DNA of 64,000 bases from the NCBI GenBank assembly GCA_036389275.1, contig DASVQE010000017.1, positions 12,807-76,806 on the forward strand, in the 5' to 3' direction. The translations under genes and the position numbers were made by a program. The stretch is from QHVT01 sp036389275 (GTDB lineage Bacteria; Acidobacteriota; Thermoanaerobaculia; Gp7-AA8). Shown here one piece after another: positions 27,101 to 34,387 of this stretch (positions are counted from its first letter, which is position 1; each line of letters begins with the position of its first letter). A model generated the notes under the pieces. The model ran no database searches, was not told the DNA's origin, and saw nothing but the letters and a program-made list of their open reading frames with translations.

Positions 27101-30100
27101 GCGAGCGGTGTGCTGACCTTCGTGCCAGCCGCCGACGCGAACGGCACCGCCACCGTCACGGTCTACCTGACCGACGACGGCGGCACCGCCGACGGCGGCG
27201 ATGACACCTCGTCGACCGTCACCTTCACCATCACCGTCACGCCGGTCAACGATGAGCCGTCCTTCACCAGCGGCGGCAACGTGTCGGTCGGCGAAGACAG
27301 CGGCGCCTACAGCGCGGCGTGGGCGAGCGCGATCAGCGCCGGCCCGGCCAACGAGTCGTCGCAGACGGTGGTCTTCGTCGTCACGAGCAGCAACACCTCG
27401 CTCTTCAGCGTCCAGCCGAGCGTCGCCTCCGACGGCACGCTCACCTTCACGCCGGCGCTCAACGGCACCGGCTCGGCCACCATCACCATCGCCGCGCAGG
27501 ACAACGGCGGCACCGCCAACGGCGGCGCCGACACCTCGGCCGCGCAGACCTTCACCATCACCGTCAGCGGCGTCAACGATCCTCCGTCGTTCGCGCTCGC
27601 CGGCGCCTCCACGAGCTCGCTCGAGGACGGCGGCCCGCGTACGGTGCTGAACTGGGCCACCTCCATCAGCTCCGGCGCCGGTGAATCCGACAACGTCACC
27701 TTCACCGTCACCAACGACAACAACACGCTCTTCGCCGTGCAGCCGGCCATCGCCGCCGACGGCACGCTGACCTACACCGCCGCGCCCGACGCGAGCGGCA
27801 TCGCCACCGTCAGCGTCATCGCCAAGGACGACGGCGGCACCGCGAACGGCGGCAACGACACCTCCGCCTCGCAGACGTTCACCATCGTCATCGACGCGGT
27901 CAACGACGCGCCGTCCTTCACCGGCGGCGCCAACCAGAGCGTGCTCGAAGACGCCGCCGCGCAGACCGTCAGCAACTGGGCCACGAACATCTCCGCCGGC
28001 CCGAGCGATGAAGCGTCGCAGACCCTGACCTTCACCGTCGTCTCCAACAGCAACCCGTCGCTCTTCAGCACCGCCCCGGCCGTCGCGGCCGACGGCACGC
28101 TGACCTACGCCGTCGCCGCGAACGCCTTCGGCAGCGCGACCATCGGCGTCCGTCTGAGCGACAGCGGCGGCACCGCGAACGGCGGCGTCGACAACTCCGC
28201 CGTCTACACCTTCACCATCACGGTCGACCCGGTGAACGACGCGCCGTCCTTCACCGCCGGCGGCGACGTCACGGTCAACGAAGACAGCGGCGCCTACTCG
28301 GCCGCCTGGGCCAGCGCGATCAGCGCCGGTCCGAGCGAGTCGGGACAGACGCTCAACTTCGTCGTCTCCAACTCCAACAACTCGCTCTTCAGCGCGCAGC
28401 CGGCCATCTCGGCGAGCGGCGTGCTCACCTTCACTCCCGCCCCGAACAAGTTCGGCGTCGTCACCGTCACCGTTGCGCTGCATGACAACGGCGGCACGGC
28501 CAACGGCGGCACCGACACCTCCGCCTCCGTCACCTTCACGCTCACCATCAACGGCGTGAACGACGGTCCGACCGCGGGTAACGACGTGTTCGAGACCTTC
28601 GGCAACACCGAGGTGCGGGTGGATCTGGGAGCGGGCGCGACGCCGCATGTGCTGCGCATGACCGGCAGCGGCAACGGCGTGCTCGCCAACGACGCCGACG
28701 CCGGCGAAGGCGATCCGATCTCCGTCACCTCCATCGTCGGCTGCGCCGACACCACCGCCCCGTACGACTGCGTCCTCGCGGGCGGCGCGCGTCTGTCGAT
28801 GAACGCCAACGGCACCTTCTCCTACGTCCCGGCGCCGGGCGCGAGCAGCGGCTCGTTCCAGTACGTCGCCACCGACAACCCGTCGGCCGGCTCGCCCGCG
28901 AGCACGACCGGCACCGTCACCATCGTCGTGACGAACATGGTCTGGTACGTCAACGGTTCGGCCGGCGCGTCGGGCAACGGCACGTCGATCGCGCCGTACA
29001 ACAGCTTCGCGTTCCTGAGCGGCTCGGGCGATCTCGATAATCCGGGCGACACCATCTACGTCGAGAGCTCGGTCGTCAGCGGCTCGATCGCCATGGAAGC
29101 GAACCAGCACCTGATCGGCCAGGGCGTGGCGCTCACGCTGCTGCAGAGCAACGCCGCGCCGTACACGCTCGCCGCGGCCGGCTCCCGTCCGCGCATCCTC
29201 GGCGGCTCCGCAACGCCGGTCACCGTGACCGGCGTCTCCGGCGTCGAGATCGCCGGCTGTGAGTTCAACAGCACCGGCAACAGCGGAATCGACGTGCGCA
29301 GCAACCTCGCCGGTCCCGCCGCCGCCGCGAGCATTCACGACAACATCGTGAACGGTGCCGCGCTGCAGGGCATCGTCGTGCGCGGCAACAGCGCGTCCGG
29401 CACCACCGTCGCGGTCAGCAACACCAACGTCCTTTCGACCGGCACCGGCTTCGAAGCGACCAGCACCGCCGGCACGGTGAACGTCGCCTACAACGGCGGC
29501 ACCATCACCTCGAGCGGCAGCCACGCCGTCAACATCTTCGGCACGAGCGGCGGCACGATGCTCGTGAGCGGCCTGTCGAACCTGACTCTCGCCGCGCCGA
29601 CCTCGAGCGACGCGCTCGTCGTCACCAACGCCACCGTCTCCGTCTCCGCCGGCGGCACCATCAGCGCCGGCTCGGCCAGCGCGCGCGTCCGCAACGGCGT
29701 GGCCATGTCCAACGTCACCGGCTCGATGGCCTTCGGCACGCTCAACGCCTTCACCACCGGCGGCAAGGGTCTGTCGATCGTGCCGTCCGGCAGCTTCACG
29801 GTCACCAGCACGGCGGGCACGATCAACAGCGTCAACGGCTCGGCGATCTCGCTGAGCGGCGTCACCATCGGCGCGGCCGACCTGACGCTCACCTCGGTCT
29901 CGTCGACGAACGCCGTCAACGGCATCCTGCTCGCCAACACCGGCTCGCTCGGCGGCCTGCACGTCACCGGCAGCGGCACCGCCGGTTCGGGCGGCTCGCT
30001 CACCGGACACTCGGGTGACGCGGTCTCGCTGGCGACCACCGCCGACGTCTCGCTCGGCTACATGAGCATCAGCAGCAACGGCGGCAACGGCGTCCGCGGC

Positions 30101-31177
30101 AGCAGCGTGGATGGCTTCGTGGCCGACCACTGCACGGTCTCGTCGAACGGCAACGACGCCACGACCGACGAGTCGGGCATCTACCTCAGCGAGCTGACCG
30201 GCAGCTCGACCCGTCCGACGCGCATCAGCAACAGCACCATCAGCAACAACTTCGAGTTCCAGGTGGTCGTCTCCAACTCGACCGCCTCGCTGCCCGACTT
30301 CCGGATGACGGACGACACCGTCTCGAGCAACGGCGCGAGCGGTACGGTCGGCAACCTGGTCAACTTCCTCGGCCTCGGCAACGCGAACATGAGCCTGACC
30401 GTCACCGGCGGCACCTACACCGGCAACGCGCCGAGCACTGCCACCGCCGTGCACGCCGACCACTCCGGCAGCGGCAGCATGACCGCGAACGTCTCCGGTG
30501 CGACGTTCACGAACAACAACGTCGGCGTGAACGCGTCCGCGGCCAACGCGGCGAACCTCACCTTCGACCTCGACGGCAACACCCTCACCGGCACGCGCTC
30601 GCACGCGCTGAACGTCTTCCTGGCGGCGAACCACACCGGCGTCGCCTCCGGCAAGATCCGCAACAACGTCATCGGTACGTTCGGCGTGACCGGCTCCGGC
30701 TCGCAGGTCGGCGTCGGCATCCGCGTGCAGAACGACGCGGTGAGTGCGGCAGCGGTGCTGGTCGACAACAACAGCATCTCCGAGCTCTCCGGCTTCCCGG
30801 CGGTGAACGTCAACGTCGGCGTCAGCACCTCGACGCTGACGCAGACCACGGCGGCGACGATCACCAACAACACCATCCGCAACGTCAACTCGCGCGCGAT
30901 CGTCGTGCAGCAGAACGTCGGCAAGGGCACGCTCTGCGCCGACATCTCGAACAACTCGATGTCCGGCATCGCCGGTCAGGCGGGCGACGGCACGAAGATG
31001 CGCCTCCGGCAGCTCGCCGGCGGCACGTTCAACGTGCGCCAGAAGGCAGCCGGCGCCGCGGCCGATCCGCTCGAGCTCGACGACGCCAACAGCGTCGGCG
31101 CGAACGTCACCACTGCCGCGCAGGTCAGCGTCTCCGGAACCTTCAACTACAACGCAGGAGCTTGTGCACAGCCGTGA
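24167..31177 (+). CDS. Giant secreted surface protein 2: beta-helix, Ig-like repeats and second beta-helix (2336 aa)
   Basis: The ATG at 24167 has an ACGGAGGA site and a clear signal peptide (LLLSFLVLGFAAPLFA, cleavage near residue 23); an in-frame ATG at 24122 lacks both. Residues about 25-490 form a filamentous-haemagglutinin-like beta-helix (ITFTVGGNVAMNGTA, ITVNAGGSV-like turns). One Ig/VCBS module follows, then eight modules of about 100 residues opening with NDAPSFTAGG-type strands and ending in FTITVSGV (about 595-1465). A VCBS-like module precedes a second beta-helix from about 1590, opening with VWYVNGSAGASGNG. The last about 370 residues match giant protein 1 (shared SVDG, ATTDESGI, TGTRSHALN, FNVRQKA, ELDDAN), while the N-terminal domains of the two proteins differ. 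No cell-wall or outer-membrane anchor is visible. No terminator separates it from the following collar genes. Confidence 0.9.
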   Translation: MQSVSIRLLLSFLVLGFAAPLFAHDVTVSGTTSFAALDGSANDHDGAANGVFTVSDGNLVINGTVNCNDDGASDSACSMAFAVSGNLTINSGAALYAENRTGGGSGGNITFTVGGNVAMNGTALVSTSSRSSTGATGGNIAVNAGGSVTLASGTTIDAGAANARAGNVTVAAGGTVALNGNVLSGPSRTLLATRLTGAALDGGTANQQGGAIAISSSTFAEPSVVIGSTANIVAQGETTGAGPVTIDGCGVQVYGLVAALSRKDAPARIAIRSGKDVVIDGRDLGVAGATTGRLGRVRADAPSGTAVNKSVDIFAAETVDLFGPASSASTQYAISAIPGQHDAKSYGGTIRVISLGDVVNATGLVVDDGHTASGDTGGSISFAAKGDVNLAGASIRAIGDFNTNNANRGGGTIQVRSYSGNIIWTGGLGEVRPVGSSSGLTTADQGAIVLTACGTINTTGTSFPVMGTATSVFPETHTGVCSPAAPSLPAGVPPLVTCNTPPVANDTAAATFEDTSVTITLTGSDADGDALTFSIVSGPAHGSLSSLQSTGPTSATVVYTPAPNYNGVDSFTFRANDGNGGTDDAIATVTITPVNDAPSFQIGPTATSFEDAGAQTYPGWVSSISAGPADEAGQSVTFTVTNDNPSLFSVQPAVAPNGTLTYAAAPNAYGIAHVTVVAHDNGGTANGGSDTSAPQTSTISVSGVNDAPSFTGGGNVTVGEDSGAYSAPWASGISAGPNESQNVSFVVTNGNNALFAVQPAVSASGVLTFTPAADANGVVTVSVYAHDDGGTANGGVDDSAPQTFTITINAVNDAPSFTAGGNVTVLEDSGAYSAAWASAISAGPADEAGQSVTFTTTNSNNALFASQPSVDASGTLTFTLAANSFGSATVTVVAHDNGGTANGGADTSAAQTFTITVSGVNDEPSFTAGGNPSVLEDSGAYSAAWASGISAGPGESQNVTFHVSNDNNALFAGQPAISASGVLTFVPAADANGTATVTVYLTDDGGTADGGDDTSSTVTFTITVTPVNDEPSFTSGGNVSVGEDSGAYSAAWASAISAGPANESSQTVVFVVTSSNTSLFSVQPSVASDGTLTFTPALNGTGSATITIAAQDNGGTANGGADTSAAQTFTITVSGVNDPPSFALAGASTSSLEDGGPRTVLNWATSISSGAGESDNVTFTVTNDNNTLFAVQPAIAADGTLTYTAAPDASGIATVSVIAKDDGGTANGGNDTSASQTFTIVIDAVNDAPSFTGGANQSVLEDAAAQTVSNWATNISAGPSDEASQTLTFTVVSNSNPSLFSTAPAVAADGTLTYAVAANAFGSATIGVRLSDSGGTANGGVDNSAVYTFTITVDPVNDAPSFTAGGDVTVNEDSGAYSAAWASAISAGPSESGQTLNFVVSNSNNSLFSAQPAISASGVLTFTPAPNKFGVVTVTVALHDNGGTANGGTDTSASVTFTLTINGVNDGPTAGNDVFETFGNTEVRVDLGAGATPHVLRMTGSGNGVLANDADAGEGDPISVTSIVGCADTTAPYDCVLAGGARLSMNANGTFSYVPAPGASSGSFQYVATDNPSAGSPASTTGTVTIVVTNMVWYVNGSAGASGNGTSIAPYNSFAFLSGSGDLDNPGDTIYVESSVVSGSIAMEANQHLIGQGVALTLLQSNAAPYTLAAAGSRPRILGGSATPVTVTGVSGVEIAGCEFNSTGNSGIDVRSNLAGPAAAASIHDNIVNGAALQGIVVRGNSASGTTVAVSNTNVLSTGTGFEATSTAGTVNVAYNGGTITSSGSHAVNIFGTSGGTMLVSGLSNLTLAAPTSSDALVVTNATVSVSAGGTISAGSASARVRNGVAMSNVTGSMAFGTLNAFTTGGKGLSIVPSGSFTVTSTAGTINSVNGSAISLSGVTIGAADLTLTSVSSTNAVNGILLANTGSLGGLHVTGSGTAGSGGSLTGHSGDAVSLATTADVSLGYMSISSNGGNGVRGSSVDGFVADHCTVSSNGNDATTDESGIYLSELTGSSTRPTRISNSTISNNFEFQVVVSNSTASLPDFRMTDDTVSSNGASGTVGNLVNFLGLGNANMSLTVTGGTYTGNAPSTATAVHADHSGSGSMTANVSGATFTNNNVGVNASAANAANLTFDLDGNTLTGTRSHALNVFLAANHTGVASGKIRNNVIGTFGVTGSGSQVGVGIRVQNDAVSAAAVLVDNNSISELSGFPAVNVNVGVSTSTLTQTTAATITNNTIRNVNSRAIVVQQNVGKGTLCADISNNSMSGIAGQAGDGTKMRLRQLAGGTFNVRQKAAGAAADPLELDDANSVGANVTTAAQVSVSGTFNYNAGACAQP

Positions 31178-31235
31178 GCCACATGCAGACCAGTGACTCT
31201 GTGAGTCCGCGCTTCACGCTTCAAGGGGAGAGAAC

Positions 31236-31754
31236 ATGAGTGAACCGTTTATGGGCGAAATCCGCATCATGGCCTTCAATTTCGCGCCGCAGGGGTGGGC
31301 GATGTGCAACGGGCAGTTGCTGCCCATCAACCAGAACCAGGCGCTCTTCGCGCTGCTGGGGACGAAGTTCGGCGGCAACGGCCAGACGAACTTCGCGCTG
31401 CCCGACTTTCGCGGCCGCGTCGGGATCCACGCGGGCGATTCGCACAGCTCGGTCGGGGAGAGGGGCGGCGAGGAAGCACACACGCTGATCCTCTCCGAGA
31501 TGCCGGCGCACAACCATGCGCTCATCGCCTCGCAGTCGATCGGCGACAAGGTGAACCCGAACTTCGGCGGCACCGGCTTCATCCTGGCCGCCGACCCGGG
31601 CAACATCTACTCGGCCGCGCTCAACAACCTCGGCACGCTCAACGCCGGCTCGCTGTCGAACGTCGGCGGATCGCAGCCCCACACCAACATGATGCCGTAC
31701 CTGACCATGACTTTCTGTATCGCGCTGCAGGGGCTCTTCCCGACGCAGGACTAG
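31236..31754 (+). CDS. Tail-collar domain (MdpB-like) protein, subtype A, copy 2
   Basis: A 172-residue collar-family protein 58 bases after giant gene 2, with AAGGGGAGAG before its ATG. It shows FMGEIRIMAFNFAPQGWAM, CNGQLLPINQNQALFALLGT, FGGNGQTNFALPDFRGR, the motif MPAHNHAL and GGSQPHTNMMPYL ... CIALQGLFP. It groups with the gene at 22302-22817 by 'PINQNQ', 'FGGNGQT' and the central NPNF ... LAADPGNIYS block. Unlike the first cassette, no terminator lies between it and the giant gene, so read-through transcription is likely. Confidence 0.92.
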   Translation: MSEPFMGEIRIMAFNFAPQGWAMCNGQLLPINQNQALFALLGTKFGGNGQTNFALPDFRGRVGIHAGDSHSSVGERGGEEAHTLILSEMPAHNHALIASQSIGDKVNPNFGGTGFILAADPGNIYSAALNNLGTLNAGSLSNVGGSQPHTNMMPYLTMTFCIALQGLFPTQD

Positions 31755-31762
31755 GAGACGCT

Positions 31763-32260
31763 ATGCCACCTTATATCGGTGAGATTCGCATGTTCGCCGG
31801 GAACTTCCCGCCCGCCGGCTGGGCTTTTTGCGAGGGACAGCTCGTTGCCATCTCGGAGAACGACGCTCTCTTCGTGGTCCTCGGCACCACCTACGGCGGC
31901 GACGGCGAGAATACGTTCGCGCTGCCCAACCTCCGCGTCCGCGCCCCGATCCACCAGGGCAACGGCCACATCATCGGCGAGACCGGCGGCGTGGAGAGCG
32001 TCACGCTGACCACGCAGCAGATCCCGGTGCACACGCACGCCCTGATCGGCAGTACCGACAACGGCGCGCAGGCCACGCCGGCGAACAACATCCTCGCTTC
32101 ATCGGTGGTCCTGGCCCCGTACGCGAACGAGACCGCGTCGTCGCCGATGGCGGCCAACGCCGTCTCGCCGGTCGGCGGGAGCCAGCCGCACGAAAACATG
32201 CAGCCGTATCTCTGTCTCAACTACATCATCTCGTTGTACGGCGAGTTCCCGCACGTTTAG
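31763..32260 (+). CDS. Tail-collar domain (MdpB-like) protein, subtype B, copy 2
   Basis: A 165-residue protein whose TAGGAG ribosome site overlaps the stop of the preceding gene; the ATG is at 31763. Features are YIGEIRMFAGNFPPAGWAF, CEGQLVAISENDALFVVLGT, YGGDGENTFALPNLRVR, IPVHTHAL and GGSQPHENMQPYL ... IISLYGEFP. The block ILASSVVLAPYANE and the run VESVTLTTQQIPVHTH pair it with the gene at 22827-23342. It is slightly shorter than its partner, mainly in the turn after the ALPN motif. Confidence 0.92.
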   Translation: MPPYIGEIRMFAGNFPPAGWAFCEGQLVAISENDALFVVLGTTYGGDGENTFALPNLRVRAPIHQGNGHIIGETGGVESVTLTTQQIPVHTHALIGSTDNGAQATPANNILASSVVLAPYANETASSPMAANAVSPVGGSQPHENMQPYLCLNYIISLYGEFPHV

Positions 32261-32272
32261 GAGGCAGAAACC

Positions 32273-32788
32273 ATGGATCCGTTCGTAGCCGAAGTCCGCA
32301 TGTTCCCTTACTACTTCGCGCCGAAGGCGTGGGCGTTCTGCGACGGGCAGCTTCTGCCGATCAGCCAGAACACCGCTCTCTTCTCGCTGCTCGGCACCGT
32401 CTACGGCGGCGACGGCAAATCGACCTTCGCGCTGCCCAACCTGCGCGATTCCGTCCCCATTCACCCGGCCTACGACCTGAGCTATCCGCTCGGCGCGATG
32501 GGCGGGTCCGAAACGGTGACGCTGCTCCAGAGCGAGATCCCGGTGCACACGCACACGCTCCGGGCCAGCGTCGAAGACGGCACGCAGGGCTCGCTCACCA
32601 ACGGCATCACCCTCGCCTCGTCCGTCGGCGGCACGCTCTACCAGAGCAACACCTCCGCGAACCTGGCCACCATGCATCCGCAGGCGCTCAGCGTGGCCGG
32701 CGCGAGCTTTCCGCACAACAACCTGCAGCCGTATCTCACCATGAACTACTGCATCTCGCTGCAGGGCGTCTTCCCGCAGCGGCCGTAG
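32273..32788 (+). CDS. Tail-collar domain (MdpB-like) protein, subtype C, copy 2
   Basis: A 171-residue collar-family protein with TTTAGGAGG before the ATG. Features are FVAEVRMFPYYFAPKAWAF, CDGQLLPISQNTALFSLLGT, YGGDGKSTFALPNLRDS, IPVHTHTL and ASFPHNNLQPYL ... CISLQGVFP. The SQNTALFSLLGT, VEDGTQGSLT and LYQSNTSANL blocks pair it with the gene at 23357-23884. It is followed after 25 bases by the twin-arginine protein gene on the same strand. Confidence 0.92.
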   Translation: MDPFVAEVRMFPYYFAPKAWAFCDGQLLPISQNTALFSLLGTVYGGDGKSTFALPNLRDSVPIHPAYDLSYPLGAMGGSETVTLLQSEIPVHTHTLRASVEDGTQGSLTNGITLASSVGGTLYQSNTSANLATMHPQALSVAGASFPHNNLQPYLTMNYCISLQGVFPQRP

Positions 32789-32813
32789 CAGCTTCAGAAA
32801 CAGGAGATCGTTC

Positions 32814-33539
32814 ATGACTACGAAATCGAAGCAGATCGGCCGGCGGCAGTTCCTGGTGTTCTCGTCGACGGCCATCGCCACGGCGGCGGTCGCACCGAAG
32901 CTCTTCGGCGCGACGCTCGCCGCGCCGAAGCGCCTGGCCATCGGCTACGCGCCGCTCGACGAGAGCTCCGCCGCCAGCGCCGCGTCGAGCATCCCGGCCG
33001 GCGACGGCAAGTTCATTCACCGTGGCGCGCGCATCGCCGTCCTCGGCACGCGGCTGCCCTCGTCCGATCCGCGCGCGATGCGCACGGTCGATCTCCTCGC
33101 GCACTACTCCGTCATGGACGGCAGCGAGCGGAAGGACCTGCCGTTCCGCGCCTGGGCCGGCAGCCGCCGCAACGGCGGCCAGGGAAGCCCGGCCATCTTC
33201 AACATGCCGGTCGACGAGACGCAGAAGCTCGTCTTCACCGTCGAGACGCAGAGCGGCATGCCCAGCGGCACCGCGGCCAGCCGCCGCGACGCGTTCACCG
33301 CGCCGACCGAGAGCAAGGTCCTGCCGCTCACGCTCAGCCTCACCAGCGAGGAAGGCTCGCTCAAGCTCGTGCGCGGCTACTACATCATCGTGCCGCTGTT
33401 CGACAACGACAGCGAGCCGCGCTGGTCCGCCTATGCCATCCGCCAGGTCGACGGACGCTGGACGCTCGCCGACCGCGACGGCAAGGCCGCCGATTTCGAG
33501 CACTTCCTGCTCCGGATCGATTACGCTCCCGAATCGTGA
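32814..33539 (+). CDS. Twin-arginine-exported protein of unknown function
   Basis: A 241-residue protein with a Tat signal at the N-terminus: basic stretch, then IGRRQFLVFSS and a weakly hydrophobic Ala-rich segment ending near residue 36. The mature part has no family I recognise. It is soluble and contains VDLLAHYSVMDG, FRAWAGSRRNGGQGSPAIFNMPVD (quoted in parts: FRAWAGSRRN, then AIFNMPVD) and a C-terminal beta-rich half with YYIIVPLFDND and WTLADRDGKAADFEHFLLRIDYAPES (in parts: WTLADRDGKA, FEHFLLRIDY). Tat export suggests folding, or cofactor or partner binding, before secretion. It has an AGGAGA site, follows the collar triplet, and its stop overlaps the GTG of the acetyltransferase gene. 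Association with the surface cassette is inferred from order only. Confidence 0.8.
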   Translation: MTTKSKQIGRRQFLVFSSTAIATAAVAPKLFGATLAAPKRLAIGYAPLDESSAASAASSIPAGDGKFIHRGARIAVLGTRLPSSDPRAMRTVDLLAHYSVMDGSERKDLPFRAWAGSRRNGGQGSPAIFNMPVDETQKLVFTVETQSGMPSGTAASRRDAFTAPTESKVLPLTLSLTSEEGSLKLVRGYYIIVPLFDNDSEPRWSAYAIRQVDGRWTLADRDGKAADFEHFLLRIDYAPES

Positions 33540-34042
33540 GCTCCGCACCATCGGGTGATCGCGCCGCCGGCGCGGTCACCCTGCGCGACGCAACCGGCGA
33601 CGACTACGACTTCATGCGCCGCCTCTATCACGCCACGCGTGAAGAGGAGATGACCCGCTTCCCGTTCAATGAGGCGCAGAAGGTCGCCTTCCTCGACCAG
33701 CAGTTCGCCGCGCAATACCAGCACTACGAGACCCACTATCCGAACTGCGAGCGCAACATCGTCCTGCGCGACGGCCGCCCGATCGGACGCATCTGGATCG
33801 ACGAGTGGACCGACCAGATCCGCCTCGTCGACATCGCCCTGATGCCGGAGGCGCGGGCACAGGGGATCGGGACGAAGCTCGTGCGCGACGTGCTCGATCG
33901 CGGCGCTGCCGCCGGCAAGCCGGTCACGATCCACGTCGAGGCGTTCAATCCCGCGCGGCACCTCTACCAGCGCCTCGGCTTCGAGCAGATCGACACCAAC
34001 GGCATCTACCTGCTGATGCAGTGGACGCCGCCTGCTAAGTGA
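33536..34042 (+). CDS. GNAT-family N-acetyltransferase
   Basis: A 168-residue protein with a GNAT fold: N-terminal strand VTLRDATGDDYDFMRRLY, central strands around NIVLRDGRPIGRIWIDE, the acetyl-CoA pyrophosphate loop ARAQGIGTKLVRDVL (Q/R-x-x-G-x-G/A), and the closing helix and strand with FNPARHLYQRLGFEQID. It is cytoplasmic; the acceptor is unknown. The GTG start overlaps the stop of the Tat-protein gene (GTGA), so both are made together. A role in modifying the collar or Tat proteins, or a small-molecule amine, is possible but not shown. It overlaps the convergent DUF6916-like gene by eight bases. Confidence 0.9.
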   Translation: MSSAPSGDRAAGAVTLRDATGDDYDFMRRLYHATREEEMTRFPFNEAQKVAFLDQQFAAQYQHYETHYPNCERNIVLRDGRPIGRIWIDEWTDQIRLVDIALMPEARAQGIGTKLVRDVLDRGAAAGKPVTIHVEAFNPARHLYQRLGFEQIDTNGIYLLMQWTPPAK

Positions 34043-34334
34043 AGACCGCCTCGTACTCGTAGGTGTCGCCCGTCTCGCCGACCGGCACCAGGAAGAACTC
34101 GAGCGCTCCGATCTGGTCGTGGACGATGCGGTACACCTGCTGCTCGAGCTTGTACGAGCGCGGTCCGATGAAGTAGAGGGAGAAGGGATGCCGCGGCAGT
34201 CGCGCCGCCTCGCTCTTCATCACCTTGGCCGCGCGCACCAGGCGTAATTCCACCTTTGCGCCATTCGGGAACTCCGCCCAGAAACTGCTGCCGACGTGCG
34301 GCTCGAACGACTCGATCGTGAGCTGGTCCAGCAT
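34035..34334 (-). CDS. DUF6916-like small protein
   Basis: A 99-residue protein matching, by memory of the family, DUF6916: LTIESFEPHVGSSFW at the start, HPFSLYFIGPRSYKLEQQVYR in the middle (in parts: HPFSLYFIGP, KLEQQVYRI) and the closing GALEFFLVPVGETGDTYEYEAVF (in parts: GALEFFLVPVG, YEYEAVF). Its function is unknown. I prefer the ATG at 34334 because family members begin near this methionine; an in-frame ATG at 34352 adds six residues. Such genes are, in my recollection, often found beside collar-domain genes, which fits its place here, but it is on the opposite strand. It converges with the acetyltransferase gene. Confidence 0.78.
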   Translation of the reverse strand: MLDQLTIESFEPHVGSSFWAEFPNGAKVELRLVRAAKVMKSEAARLPRHPFSLYFIGPRSYKLEQQVYRIVHDQIGALEFFLVPVGETGDTYEYEAVFT

Positions 34335-34387
34335 CCCGTCTTTGTAGCACATAAAATGGTCGCGCTCGACGCACTTCTCAAAAGCTC

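Noticed and set aside
24149..30634. A 2161-codon open frame on the minus strand opposite giant gene 2
   Set aside because: It is Arg/Gly/Asp/Val-rich without domains, has no ribosome site and mirrors the plus-strand repeats. It arises because G/C-ending codons of the real gene leave the antisense frame free of stops.
22302..32788. Prophage or contractile injection system because of the tail-collar genes
   Set aside because: There is no terminase, portal, capsid, sheath, tube, baseplate, lysis or integrase gene in the window. Collar-domain genes of the MdpB type exist alone in bacterial chromosomes.
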